Shown: positions 53,654 to 62,042 of the stretch, piece by piece | Position numbering within the stretch: position 1 is the stretch's first letter | How the letters are laid out: each line of letters begins with the position of its first letter | Assembly (NCBI GenBank): GCA_910577275.1 | Contig: CAJTMW010000014.1 | Coordinates: forward strand, 1 to 64,000 | Reading direction: 5' to 3' | Length of the DNA stretch: 64,000 bases | Source of the DNA: an uncultured Lachnospiraceae bacterium | GTDB lineage: Bacteria > Bacillota > Clostridia > Lachnospirales > Lachnospiraceae | Translations under genes and position numbers: made by a program | The notes under the pieces: model-generated | Databases searched by the model: none | What the model saw: the letters and a program-made list of their open reading frames with translations, nothing else | What the model was told of the DNA's origin: nothing

Positions 53654-54324
53654 TATTTATCGCTCCCTTCCTGCACTGTCTTTTCTTCGTTCTTTTTGGC
53701 AGGCAATACCTCGCCCTTGTAAATCCAAACCTTAACTCCTACCTTGCCATAGGTTGTGTCTGCTTCTGCAAATCCATAATCGATATCGGCACGCAGTGTC
53801 TGAAGGGGAATTGTACCCTCGCTGTAAAACTCTGTACGGGCCATATCAGCGCCGCCAAGACGTCCGGAAACGGAAGTTTTGATACCGAGAGCGCCGCTCT
53901 TCATGGTTCTTCCCATACAGGACTTCATAGCACGTCTGAAAGAAATACGGTTTTCAAGCTGCTGGGCAATGTTCTCAGCAACAAGCTGCGCATCCTTGTC
54001 AGGTCTTTTTACTTCCTTGATATCAACCAGAACCTTCTTTCCTGTCATCTTGGAAAGCTCTTTCTTGGTCACTTCGATTTCAGCGCCGCCCTTGCCGATG
54101 ACCACGCCGGGCTTTGCCGTATAAATAACAACCTTTACCCTGTCCGAAGCTCTCTCGATTTCGATTCTGGAAATCCCGGCACTGTATAATTTCTTTTTAA
54201 GGAATTTTCTGATTTCATAATCTTCCGCAAGAAAATCAGAAAAGTCCGCTTCTGCATACCATTTAGAATCCCAATCCTTAATGATGCCGACCCTTAAGCC
54301 GTGAGGATTAACTTTCTGTCCCAT
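53653..54324 (-). CDS. rpsC: 30S ribosomal protein S3
   Basis: A 223-residue protein with an N-terminal KH domain (RVKVVIYTAKPGVVIGKGGA) and C-terminal domain (GLGGADMARTEFYSEGTIPL-type stretch; GVKVWIYKGEVLP). Helps form the mRNA entry site. Confidence 0.99.
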   Translation of the reverse strand: MGQKVNPHGLRVGIIKDWDSKWYAEADFSDFLAEDYEIRKFLKKKLYSAGISRIEIERASDRVKVVIYTAKPGVVIGKGGAEIEVTKKELSKMTGKKVLVDIKEVKRPDKDAQLVAENIAQQLENRISFRRAMKSCMGRTMKSGALGIKTSVSGRLGGADMARTEFYSEGTIPLQTLRADIDYGFAEADTTYGKVGVKVWIYKGEVLPAKKNEEKTVQEGSDK

Positions 54325-54347
54325 AAAATTATTTTTCTCCTTTCCGA

Positions 54348-54752
54348 TTATCTCGCATCCAGTACAATTGTAATATGGCTCATTCTCTTTTCAATTCTGT
54401 AAGCCCTGCCCTGTGCCCTGGGTTTAATTCTTTTCATTGTAGGCCCCTTATTTGCATAGCATTCCGCAATATAAAGGTTTTCCGGATTCGGATACTTAGT
54501 AGGGTCCTGGCTGTACAAATACTCGGCATTTGCACGTGCGGACTCCAATAATTTTTTGATAACGCCGGAAGCATATCTGGGATTGTATTCCAAAATACTC
54601 TGAGCGGTTTCCACGTCCTTGCCCCTGATAGCATCTAATACGAAACATGCTTTCTGAACAGACACTCTTGCGTAAGATAACTTAGCTGAAGGTCTTGTAT
54701 CTTTCTGCGCGTTTCTCTCTCTCTTAATTTGAGTTCTATGTCCCTTTGCCAT
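54348..54752 (-). CDS. rplV: 50S ribosomal protein L22
   Basis: A 134-residue tunnel-lining protein, KLSYARVSVQKACFVLDAIR and IKPRAQGRAYRIEKRMSHIT. The loop that lines the exit tunnel is present. Confidence 0.99.
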   Translation of the reverse strand: MAKGHRTQIKRERNAQKDTRPSAKLSYARVSVQKACFVLDAIRGKDVETAQSILEYNPRYASGVIKKLLESARANAEYLYSQDPTKYPNPENLYIAECYANKGPTMKRIKPRAQGRAYRIEKRMSHITIVLDAR

Positions 54753-54768
54753 GATAAAACCTCCTGTC

Positions 54769-55050
54769 TTACTTTACTCTGGACTTCTTCTCGTCCTTGC
54801 CGTGTCCTCTATAAGTTCTGGTTGCCACAAACTCGCCCAGCTTATGTCCAACCATATCTTCCGTCACATATACCGGCACATGTTTTCTTCCATCGTGCAC
54901 CGCAAATGTGTGTCCCACAAAAGAAGGGAAGATTGTAGAACGACGGGACCAGGTCTTGATAACCTGCTTCTGTCCTGACGCATTTAACGCATCCACTTTT
55001 TTAAGCAGACTTGCATCTGCAAAAGGTCCTTTTTTCAGTGATCTAGCCAT
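54769..55050 (-). CDS. rpsS: 30S ribosomal protein S19
   Basis: A 93-residue protein, MARSLKKGPFADASLLKKVD and VTEDMVGHKLGEFVATRTYR. Standard place between rplB and rplV. Confidence 0.99.
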   Translation of the reverse strand: MARSLKKGPFADASLLKKVDALNASGQKQVIKTWSRRSTIFPSFVGHTFAVHDGRKHVPVYVTEDMVGHKLGEFVATRTYRGHGKDEKKSRVK

Positions 55051-55069
55051 TTTCTTCTCTCCTCCTTAA

Positions 55070-55912
55070 CTATTTGATAGCCTTGCCGTCTCTTCTTCTT
55101 ACGATTAACTTATCAGAAGCTTTTTTCTTCTTACGGGTCTTAAGTCCAAGAGCAGGCTTGCCCCAAGGTGTAGAAGGACCCGGACGTCCGATTCCCGTCT
55201 TGCCTTCACCACCGCCGTGAGGATGGTCGTTAGGGTTCATAGCCGAACCGCGTACCGTAGGACGGATTCCCATGTGGCGCTTGCGTCCCGCCTTGCCGAC
55301 CTTAACCAGGTTATGGTCGCCGTTGCCTACAACTCCAACCGTTGCGCGGCATACGATAGGCACCATTCTCATTTCGCCTGAAGGAAGACGAAGCGTAGCA
55401 TACTTTCCTTCTTTCGCCATTAACTGTGCGCTGTTTCCGGCGGAACGAACCATCTGGCCGCCCTTTCCGGGATATAATTCAACGTTGTGTACCTGAGTAC
55501 CGACAGGAATAGCGGATAAGGGAAGGCAGTTGCCGATTCTCACTTCCGCGTCGGCGCCGTTCATAACCTTCATTCCGTCTGTCAGACCTTCAGGAGCAAT
55601 GATATAAGACTTCTCGCCGTCCTCATAACGGATAAGAGCGATGTTTGCCGAACGGTTGGGGTCGTACTCAATGCCGATTACCGTTGCGGGCATTCCGTCT
55701 TTATTTCTCTTAAAATCAACAAGTCTGTATTTTCTTCTGGCACCGCCGCCGCGATGTCTGGTTGTAATTTTTCCCTGATTATTACGACCGGCATTTTTCT
55801 TTAAAGACACTACCAGTGATTTTTCGGGTTTTGACTTTGTAATCTCGGCAAAGTCGGAACCGGTCATATTTCTTCTGGAAGGTGTATATGGGTTATATGT
55901 CTTGATTCCCAT
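55070..55912 (-). CDS. rplB: 50S ribosomal protein L2
   Basis: A 280-residue protein close to the peptidyl transferase centre. Conserved GRNNQGKITTRHRGGGARRK, and the C-terminal MNPNDHPHGGGEGKTGIGRP with the essential histidine. The ATG at 55912 behind AAAGGAGATAAAGT is chosen. Confidence 0.99.
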   Translation of the reverse strand: MGIKTYNPYTPSRRNMTGSDFAEITKSKPEKSLVVSLKKNAGRNNQGKITTRHRGGGARRKYRLVDFKRNKDGMPATVIGIEYDPNRSANIALIRYEDGEKSYIIAPEGLTDGMKVMNGADAEVRIGNCLPLSAIPVGTQVHNVELYPGKGGQMVRSAGNSAQLMAKEGKYATLRLPSGEMRMVPIVCRATVGVVGNGDHNLVKVGKAGRKRHMGIRPTVRGSAMNPNDHPHGGGEGKTGIGRPGPSTPWGKPALGLKTRKKKKASDKLIVRRRDGKAIK

Positions 55913-55973
55913 GACTTTATCTCCTTTCAAGCTCTCATTTCATATCGCACTTATGTGTGCATATCGTTTTCTT

Positions 55974-56273
55974 TTATAAGCCGGCAAAAATTTCAATTTC
56001 CTTGCTGTCTTCCGTCAGCCATACCATTGCTTTCTTTGTCTTTGCCGTTCTGCCTTCTACGACGCCGCGCCTTTTCTTCTTTCCCTGGATGTTCATGGTA
56101 TTGACCTTGCGCACCTTTGCACCTTCGAACATCTTTTCCACGGCTTCCTTAATCATCGTCTTGTTTGCTTCGGGATGAACAAGGAAAGTATATTTCTTAT
56201 CCGCCATGCCGGCCATACTTTTTTCGGTGATAACCGGTTTAAGGATTACGTCATAATATTGAATTGCTGCCAT
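55974..56273 (-). CDS. rplW: 50S ribosomal protein L23
   Basis: A 99-residue exit-tunnel protein and docking site for trigger factor and SRP, YDVILKPVITEKSMAGMADK and KVNTMNIQGKKKRRG. Its ATG overlaps the rplD stop by one base. Confidence 0.99.
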   Translation of the reverse strand: MAAIQYYDVILKPVITEKSMAGMADKKYTFLVHPEANKTMIKEAVEKMFEGAKVRKVNTMNIQGKKKRRGVVEGRTAKTKKAMVWLTEDSKEIEIFAGL

Positions 56274-56893
56274 TATGCAAACACCTCCTCAATCTTGGCT
56301 ACCGCGCCCTTTGTAAGAACCAGCGTGTCGCCTTTCAGGATATCGTAAACATTCATCGTCTGAACTATTGTCGTGTCAATTGCGGGAAGGTTTCTTGCGG
56401 ACAGAACCACTTTTTCGTCAACCTCGGGAAGAACAACCAGCGCCTTGCTTACTTTCAGGTTATCCATAACCGCTTTGAACTTTTTGGTCTTAATCTCGTC
56501 CATCTTAAGCTCATCGACAACAATCAGCTTGCCGCCCGTTACTCTGCTTGTGAGTACGGACTTAAGGGCCGCTCTCTTTTCCTTTTTATTGATTCTGAAG
56601 GAATAATCTCTCGGCACGGGTGCAAATACCACGCCGCCGCCTTTCCACTGAGGCGCTCTGATGGAACCCTGTCTTGCATGGCCGGTTCCTTTCTGCCTCC
56701 AGGGCTTTCTTCCGCCGCCGGAAACCTCGGAACGGGTCTTCGCTTTCTGCGTTCCCTGACGCTTATTGGCAAGATGCTGCACAACAGCCATGTGTACCAG
56801 GTGCTCATTCACTTCCACACCGAATATCGCATCGTTTAATTCCATCGTGCCGACTTCTTTGCCTTCCATATTATAAACAGATACGTTTGCCAT
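56273..56893 (-). CDS. rplD: 50S ribosomal protein L4
   Basis: A 206-residue protein, RQGTQKAKTRSEVSGGGRKP and GTGHARQGSIRAPQWKGGGV form the tunnel loop. In E. coli L4 represses the S10 operon; whether it acts on the leader here is not known. Confidence 0.99.
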   Translation of the reverse strand: MANVSVYNMEGKEVGTMELNDAIFGVEVNEHLVHMAVVQHLANKRQGTQKAKTRSEVSGGGRKPWRQKGTGHARQGSIRAPQWKGGGVVFAPVPRDYSFRINKKEKRAALKSVLTSRVTGGKLIVVDELKMDEIKTKKFKAVMDNLKVSKALVVLPEVDEKVVLSARNLPAIDTTIVQTMNVYDILKGDTLVLTKGAVAKIEEVFA

Positions 56894-56923
56894 CTCTTTA
56901 TGGTCCTCCTTTCATCTGACTGC

Positions 56924-57607
56924 TTAATTTGCAGCCTTCACAGCTTCTTTGATTGTAATAAGCCCCTTCTTCGGCCCGGGCACGGAGCCTTTGATGAGAA
57001 GCAGATTCTTCTCGGCATCCACCCTTACAACCTCAAGGTTCTGTACTGTCACCTTTACGCATCCCATGTGGCCGGGCATTCCTTTTCCCTTAAACACGCG
57101 GCTCGGTGAGGAGCAGGCGCCGTTGGAACCCTGATGACGATGGAACTTGGAACCATGGGTCATGGGACCTCTGTGCTGTCCGTGTCTCTTGATTGCGCCC
57201 TGGAATCCTTTACCTTTGGAAATAGCGGACGCGTCAACCATATCGCCGACTGCAAACATATCAGCCTTGATTTCGCTTCCAAGCGTATACTCTTCCGCAT
57301 TGTCAAACTTGAACTCGCGAAGGAATCTCTTGCAGGGAACGCCGGCCTTGTCATAGTGGCCTTTCAGAGCCTTGCCAACGCCGTGCCTGTGAACGATTTC
57401 CTTTCTTCCGCCCTTGTCCTTATTGACAATTCTTTCTTTCTTGTCGGCATATCCGACCTGTACTGCACTGTAGCCGTCATTCTCGACAGTCTTAATCTGT
57501 GTCACAACACAAGGACCGGCCGAAAGCACGGTTACAGGAATCAGACTTCCGTCTTCGTTGAAGATTTGAGTCATTCCGACTTTGGTAGCTAAAATAGCTT
57601 TTTTCAT
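56924..57607 (-). CDS. rplC: 50S ribosomal protein L3
   Basis: A 227-residue protein, MKKAILATKVGMTQIFNEDG at the start and FQGAIKRHGQHRGPMTHGSK in the loop that reaches the peptidyl transferase centre. Slightly longer than the usual 205-215 residues. GGAGGTAAAGAA precedes the ATG. Confidence 0.99.
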   Translation of the reverse strand: MKKAILATKVGMTQIFNEDGSLIPVTVLSAGPCVVTQIKTVENDGYSAVQVGYADKKERIVNKDKGGRKEIVHRHGVGKALKGHYDKAGVPCKRFLREFKFDNAEEYTLGSEIKADMFAVGDMVDASAISKGKGFQGAIKRHGQHRGPMTHGSKFHRHQGSNGACSSPSRVFKGKGMPGHMGCVKVTVQNLEVVRVDAEKNLLLIKGSVPGPKKGLITIKEAVKAAN

Positions 57608-57706
57608 TTCTTTACCTCCAATTAATTTCTACAGCGGGCCCATATCGGGCCATTCTAGTGCAGGGGTTGCACGCGCGCTTTACGCGTTTTGAGTTTTGAG
57701 AAGAAC

Positions 57707-58024
57707 TTATTTTGTCTTCATCTTAATATCAATATACACACCGGCAGGCATCTCCAGTCTCTGCAGGGCATCGACTGTCTTGGGTGTAGGTGTGATGATA
57801 TCAATCAGCCTCTTGTGGGTTCTCTGCTCGAACTGTTCTCTGGAATCCTTATACTTGTGAACCGCCCTTAAAATGGTAACAACCTCTTTCTTTGTGGGAA
57901 GGGGTACCGGTCCGCTCACCTGAGAGCCATTCTTCTTAACAGTTTCGATGATTTTTCTGGCAGACGCATCAACCAGCTGATGGTCATAAGCCTTGAGTGT
58001 GATTCTCATTACTTGACTTGCCAT
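57707..58024 (-). CDS. rpsJ: 30S ribosomal protein S10
   Basis: A 105-residue protein that also serves as NusE in antitermination, MRITLKAYDHQLVDASARKI and PTPKTVDALQRLEMPAGVYI. The ATG at 58024 (MASQVMRIT) has GGAGG 11 nt upstream. First gene of the whole ribosomal supercluster. Confidence 0.99.
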   Translation of the reverse strand: MASQVMRITLKAYDHQLVDASARKIIETVKKNGSQVSGPVPLPTKKEVVTILRAVHKYKDSREQFEQRTHKRLIDIITPTPKTVDALQRLEMPAGVYIDIKMKTK

Positions 58025-58350
58025 AAAAAAAGTCGCCTCCTTTTCGCACTTTTTAAAATTTAAGTACGACAAGCGGTGACTGTACACTCTGCCGTGCGTG
58101 TCATGCCTTCCTGTAAATCAAACGCGGTTTCCCGCATCTTTACCCGGCACGCTTAACGCCCGCGTTTCTGCTTATCAGGTACTGCTCTTTTGCAGCCCTG
58201 TGCAGACAATATGTTTGTACAGTGACTTGCCGTCAGGTTCTTTGGCACGGCCGTATCGGCTGCGCCTCTTGACATTCGCTCCACGGAAAACCTGCAACGC
58301 CTTTCGGCATTGCAGCAACCTCTCGCTTCTTCGCTATCATGCCACAGCAT
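58025..58350 (-). promoter_or_regulatory. Long leader of the S10 operon
   Basis: About 325 nt separate the promoter from rpsJ, with no gene. A strong 10-bp stem capped by a GAAA loop (58292-58315, CTGCAATGCC/GGCGTTGCAG) stands near the 5' end, with other GC-rich pairings after it. Such leaders control r-protein synthesis in other bacteria; the ligand here is not identifiable and it does not obviously match the E. coli L4-responsive leader. Confidence 0.55.
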
Positions 58351-58355
58351 TTGTT

Positions 58356-58384
58356 AGTATACACGATGTTTGGGGAAGATGCAA
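58356..58384 (-). promoter_or_regulatory. S10-spc-alpha promoter
   Basis: TTGCAT (58379-58384), a 17-nt spacer and TATACT (58356-58361) on the minus strand. It starts only 9 nt downstream of the RpiR-type gene stop. Confidence 0.85.
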
Positions 58385-58392
58385 GGGGTTTT

Positions 58393-59229
58393 TTATAAAA
58401 GTTTTTGATTTACCGGAAAATCCCTTGAATTCAGCATACGGAGGGAATCCTCATGAATTGCTTTCTTTTCTTTGGTATTGCGGCTTAAATACTCATAATA
58501 GAGAATATCCACCATAACGAGGACCGGAAACTGCGGCGAAATCGTGTTGCCGGCTTCCAGATGCATTGTAGAGGCAATTAAAATAACTTCGTCGCACACT
58601 TCCTTAAAAGCCGCTTTGTTATTGGCCGTGATAAGCACCGTTCCGGCGCCCTTCGACCGGGCAACCTGCAATAAAAACAGAACGGACTCTGAGGTTCCGC
58701 TCACACTGATGCCAAGTATCATATCGGTTTCGTCAATCGACGCGGCCTTCATACGGATTCTGTCGTATTCCTGCAGAGAGTCAATATCCACGCCAATCCG
58801 CATGAACCGGTTCTCCATTTCCTGAGCCGCCAGGCCGGAGCTTCCCACACCGCAGACTACAATCCTTTTCTTTTTATAAACCGCTTCCACCACCCGGTTA
58901 ATCTGGGCCTCGTCCACAAGGCTGTAGGTCTTGGAAATCAGTTCCTGATACACATTAAGTACAGGCAGAACATTGGCCTTCCTGGTTCCCGGCCTGCCTG
59001 CAAGAGAGCGCTCATATAAGTATTTGAATTCCCTGTAGCCGCTGTAGCCGCATTTCCGGGCGAAACGCGACAAAGCGGCTTCCGAAGTAAAAATAATTTT
59101 TGAAATATTGCTTGCAGAAAAATCAATTTGCTCCGTATTGTGGATAAAAAAATCCGCCACCGTCTTTTCCGTATTAGTAAAGCTGTCATATTTTGATTCT
59201 ATAATAGGGATAATTGATTTATTTTCCAC
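58393..59229 (-). CDS. RpiR/MurR-family transcriptional regulator
   Basis: A 278-residue sugar-phosphate-responsive regulator: N-terminal HTH_6 domain (FTNTEKTVADFFIHNTEQID, TSEAALSRFARKCGYSGYRE) and C-terminal SIS domain (KKRIVVCGVGSSGLAAQEME, DMILGISVSGTSESVLFLLQ). The GTG start at 59229 behind GGAAGGA overlaps the ROK kinase gene by 11 nt, so they are coupled. It probably senses a phosphorylated (amino)sugar from the adjacent kinase and controls this cluster. Confidence 0.92.
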   Translation of the reverse strand: MENKSIIPIIESKYDSFTNTEKTVADFFIHNTEQIDFSASNISKIIFTSEAALSRFARKCGYSGYREFKYLYERSLAGRPGTRKANVLPVLNVYQELISKTYSLVDEAQINRVVEAVYKKKRIVVCGVGSSGLAAQEMENRFMRIGVDIDSLQEYDRIRMKAASIDETDMILGISVSGTSESVLFLLQVARSKGAGTVLITANNKAAFKEVCDEVILIASTMHLEAGNTISPQFPVLVMVDILYYEYLSRNTKEKKAIHEDSLRMLNSRDFPVNQKLL

Positions 59230-60136
59230 TGTTCCTTCCCACCTTCTCCCGGCGCTTCCTGAAATGATAAAAAGCCCCCAGCATTCCGGCGTCGTTGCGG
59301 TGAACCGCCATTTTCAATTCCGTCTTCCGTGCAATAATCGGGATTAAATGGCTGTCCATTGCCGTTCTTATTCTGGGATAGAGCAAATCCTCATACTCTT
59401 TTCCCATGATTCCTCCCCCCAGCACGACGATTTCCGGATTGACGACATAGCATACGTTGGCGATTCCCGCTCCCAGTACCGCTGTCATATATTCTAACAC
59501 ATCCATGCAGTCCCTGTCTCCCCGTTTTGCTTCTCCAAGCACACGTTTTCCGTTCCACGCAAAAAGCGGCTCACCTTTTCTGCGGGCTGCCTCGGCAACG
59601 AGCGTGCTAACCGTGCCTTCCGGTTCGAAGCTCCCTTTCCCGGACTGCATATATCCTACCTCGCAGGCGCAGTTGTTTCCTCCGTGAAAAATATTTCCGT
59701 CCACCACAAGGCAGCCTCCAATCCCTGTTCCCACAGTAAGACAAAATGCAATCCTTTTTCCTGCCGCCGCCCCGGAAACGCTTTCCGCCAGCCCCGCACA
59801 GTTTACATCGTTTTCCACCTCGCACGGAATACCATATTTATCCTCAAAATATCCTTTCAGATTTGTTCCTGCATAATTCGGAATATTGGCATTGGCATGA
59901 ATTATGGTTCCTTCATCAGCATCCACAATCCCGGCGGTGGACAGACAGATGCCTTCCGTCTCCCCGCCCGGTAAATAATTCTGAATAATCCCGTCTACTT
60001 TTTCCAGTATCGCCGAAGCCCCTTTTTTACTTTCCGTTTCTACAGCTCCCCTGTGAAGGAAATCCCCAGCCTGGCTGACAAGTCCATGCTTGATGAAGGT
60101 TCCGCCAATGTCCACACATATATACTGCTTCCCCAT
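59219..60136 (-). CDS. ROK-family sugar kinase
   Basis: A 305-residue ATP-dependent kinase: phosphate motif CVDIGGTFIKHGLV, ENDVNCAGLAES, and GTGIGGCLVVDGNIFHGGNN. The usual ROK zinc cluster CxCGxxGC is not intact: the segment reads NNCACEVGYM. The sugar may be glucose, N-acetylmannosamine or another hexose; the RpiR regulator hints at an amino sugar. The ATG at 60136 behind GGAGGATTTT is chosen. Confidence 0.88.
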   Translation of the reverse strand: MGKQYICVDIGGTFIKHGLVSQAGDFLHRGAVETESKKGASAILEKVDGIIQNYLPGGETEGICLSTAGIVDADEGTIIHANANIPNYAGTNLKGYFEDKYGIPCEVENDVNCAGLAESVSGAAAGKRIAFCLTVGTGIGGCLVVDGNIFHGGNNCACEVGYMQSGKGSFEPEGTVSTLVAEAARRKGEPLFAWNGKRVLGEAKRGDRDCMDVLEYMTAVLGAGIANVCYVVNPEIVVLGGGIMGKEYEDLLYPRIRTAMDSHLIPIIARKTELKMAVHRNDAGMLGAFYHFRKRREKVGRNSGK

Positions 60137-60151
60137 AAAATCCTCCAAACC

Positions 60152-60982
60152 TTATTTAAAACCTGACAATTTCACAGAATTGACAAGCTGCTTCTGGCAA
60201 CACAGATAGGGAATAATAATGATAAAGTTAAATATCGCGGACGCCGCCATAAGCGCCCCCCATTTTACTTCGTGTTCGCTTAAGAACATCGTCATTCCAA
60301 GAGACAGCGTCCTCTTTTCCATGGAATTGATATAAAGCAAGGGGCCCATGAAGTCCGACCATGTATATACGAACACAAAGATTCCCACTGTTGCCATAAT
60401 CCCTTTTGACAGCGGAATCATAATATCCCACCAGATACGGAAATCGGCAGCCCCGTCAATTTTTGACGCGTCCATCAAAGAGTCAGGGATTGTGAGGAAA
60501 AACTGCCGAAGAAGGAATACGTACAGGGACGGTGCGAAAAAGCAGGGCAGGATTAGCGGCACATAGGTATCCACCAGCCCGAGCCGGTTCCAGGCCATAT
60601 AAATTGGAATCATGGTAACCTGATAGGGAATCATCATACTGGCAATCACCAGCGTAAAGACCAGTCCTCTCCCCCGCCATTTCAATTTGGATACGGAAAA
60701 GGCAACCATAGAGCCGGAAATCAGGACTCCCAAAATGGACAATATACATATATAAACGGTGTTCATCGTAAATCGCATAAAGGGAATCTGAGTGACCGCA
60801 TCCCTGTAATTGTCGAACCTCAGCGTTTCCGGCCAGAAAACAACCGGTGTGGTGAACAGTTCCCGTTCCGTTTTAAAGGAGCATAAAATCATCCAGATAA
60901 AGGGAAGAAGGAAAGCAAGGCTTACTGCAAAAATTACAAGGTACCGGACTATCATTCCTGTATTCCATTTTTTCTTTCTCAT
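60152..60982 (-). CDS. Carbohydrate ABC transporter permease (MalG/UgpE type)
   Basis: A 276-residue inner-membrane permease with six helices and the EAA-type loop (DSLMDASKIDGAADFRIWWD, IMIPLSKGIMATVGIFVFVY). It pairs with the MalF-like permease upstream; its ATG at 60982 lies 4 nt after that gene's stop, behind GAAGGAG. No ATPase gene is in the window, so a shared MsmK-type ATPase elsewhere is likely. Confidence 0.95.
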   Translation of the reverse strand: MRKKKWNTGMIVRYLVIFAVSLAFLLPFIWMILCSFKTERELFTTPVVFWPETLRFDNYRDAVTQIPFMRFTMNTVYICILSILGVLISGSMVAFSVSKLKWRGRGLVFTLVIASMMIPYQVTMIPIYMAWNRLGLVDTYVPLILPCFFAPSLYVFLLRQFFLTIPDSLMDASKIDGAADFRIWWDIMIPLSKGIMATVGIFVFVYTWSDFMGPLLYINSMEKRTLSLGMTMFLSEHEVKWGALMAASAIFNFIIIIPYLCCQKQLVNSVKLSGFK

Positions 60983-60986
60983 GACA

Positions 60987-61916
60987 TCAATCTCCTTCCC
61001 CGCCATAGACCACCCATTTTGCGGAAGTCTTAAACAACAACGACGTTATTACGGCGGCGACCACAAACAGAAGCCACGCCATTGCGCTTGCGCCGCCCAT
61101 ATCGAAAAAGTAAAAGGCCTTGTAAAAAATCTGCATTCCATAAAACAGCATGGAATCCTCCGGGCCTGTGGGCGTATTCGCCAGATAACCGGACATAAGG
61201 ATATATGCCTGGGTAAAATATTGAAGCGCCGCAATGATTCCCATAACAATCTGGTAAAAAATCACATTGGTGATGCTGGGAAGCGTAATATATTTAAACC
61301 TCTGCCAGGAATTTGCCCCGTCGATTCTGGACGCGTCATAGTACATTTGCGGAACATCCTTCATCGCCGCCAGGAAAATAATGAACACATTCCCGCTCCC
61401 CCACAGGCCCATGATGGTCAGAGCCGGCTTCGTCCACTGAGGGTCCTGCATCCACAGCACGGACGGCAGATGGAGCATATTTAAAAGGTTGTTCACAAGG
61501 CCGTATTCATAATTGTAAATCCATCTCCATAAAATAGTGGCCGCCACCACGGGAAGTATGGAAGGCACATAAAACACCGTCCTGAAAAACCACTGTCCTT
61601 TGATATTAAAATTCAGCAATGCGGCGACACAGATGCTGAGAAGAATCTGCATGGGCACAAACATCAGGGTAAAAATCAGGGTATTGTAAACGCTTTTCCA
61701 GAACAGGCGGTCAGAAAACAGGCTCTTATAATTTACCAGCCCCACAAATACCGGTTCTGTAAACAAATTGTAGGAGCACAGGCTGTAATACATTGAGAGG
61801 ATAATCGGAACCATGCTGAACGCAATAAATCCAATCAGCCACGGAGCTGCAAACAATAATCCTGACATTTCTCTGCGAAGTTTCCGTTTCAAGCTTTTCT
61901 TTTTTGTTTTTTCCAT
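60987..61916 (-). CDS. Carbohydrate ABC transporter permease (MalF/UgpA type)
   Basis: A 309-residue permease with six helices and the family loop MYYDASRIDGANSWQRFKYI. The basic N terminus (KTKKKSLKRKLRREMSGLLF) precedes the first helix. It sits between the binding-protein gene and the second permease, the standard sugar-ABC order. Confidence 0.95.
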   Translation of the reverse strand: MEKTKKKSLKRKLRREMSGLLFAAPWLIGFIAFSMVPIILSMYYSLCSYNLFTEPVFVGLVNYKSLFSDRLFWKSVYNTLIFTLMFVPMQILLSICVAALLNFNIKGQWFFRTVFYVPSILPVVAATILWRWIYNYEYGLVNNLLNMLHLPSVLWMQDPQWTKPALTIMGLWGSGNVFIIFLAAMKDVPQMYYDASRIDGANSWQRFKYITLPSITNVIFYQIVMGIIAALQYFTQAYILMSGYLANTPTGPEDSMLFYGMQIFYKAFYFFDMGGASAMAWLLFVVAAVITSLLFKTSAKWVVYGGEGD

Positions 61917-61945
61917 TTCCTATTCTCCAAATCCATTTTTAAAGA

Positions 61946-62022
61946 GCGGGCGGTAAATCCCATATATTTGCTAAGCCGCTTCAAATGGATGCGCCTGCAA
62001 AAAAGTGTGCTCTACCGCCCGC
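61946..62022 (-). promoter_or_regulatory. Stem-loop between binding-protein and permease genes
   Basis: Perfect 10-bp arms (61946-61955 with 62013-62022, GCGGGCGGTA/TACCGCCCGC) enclose a 57-nt loop. Such stems often stabilise the upstream binding-protein mRNA, allowing more of it than of the permeases. A short TCTTT follows, too weak for full termination. Confidence 0.65.
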
Positions 62023-62042
62023 CGGAAATCATCTTCAGTTAC

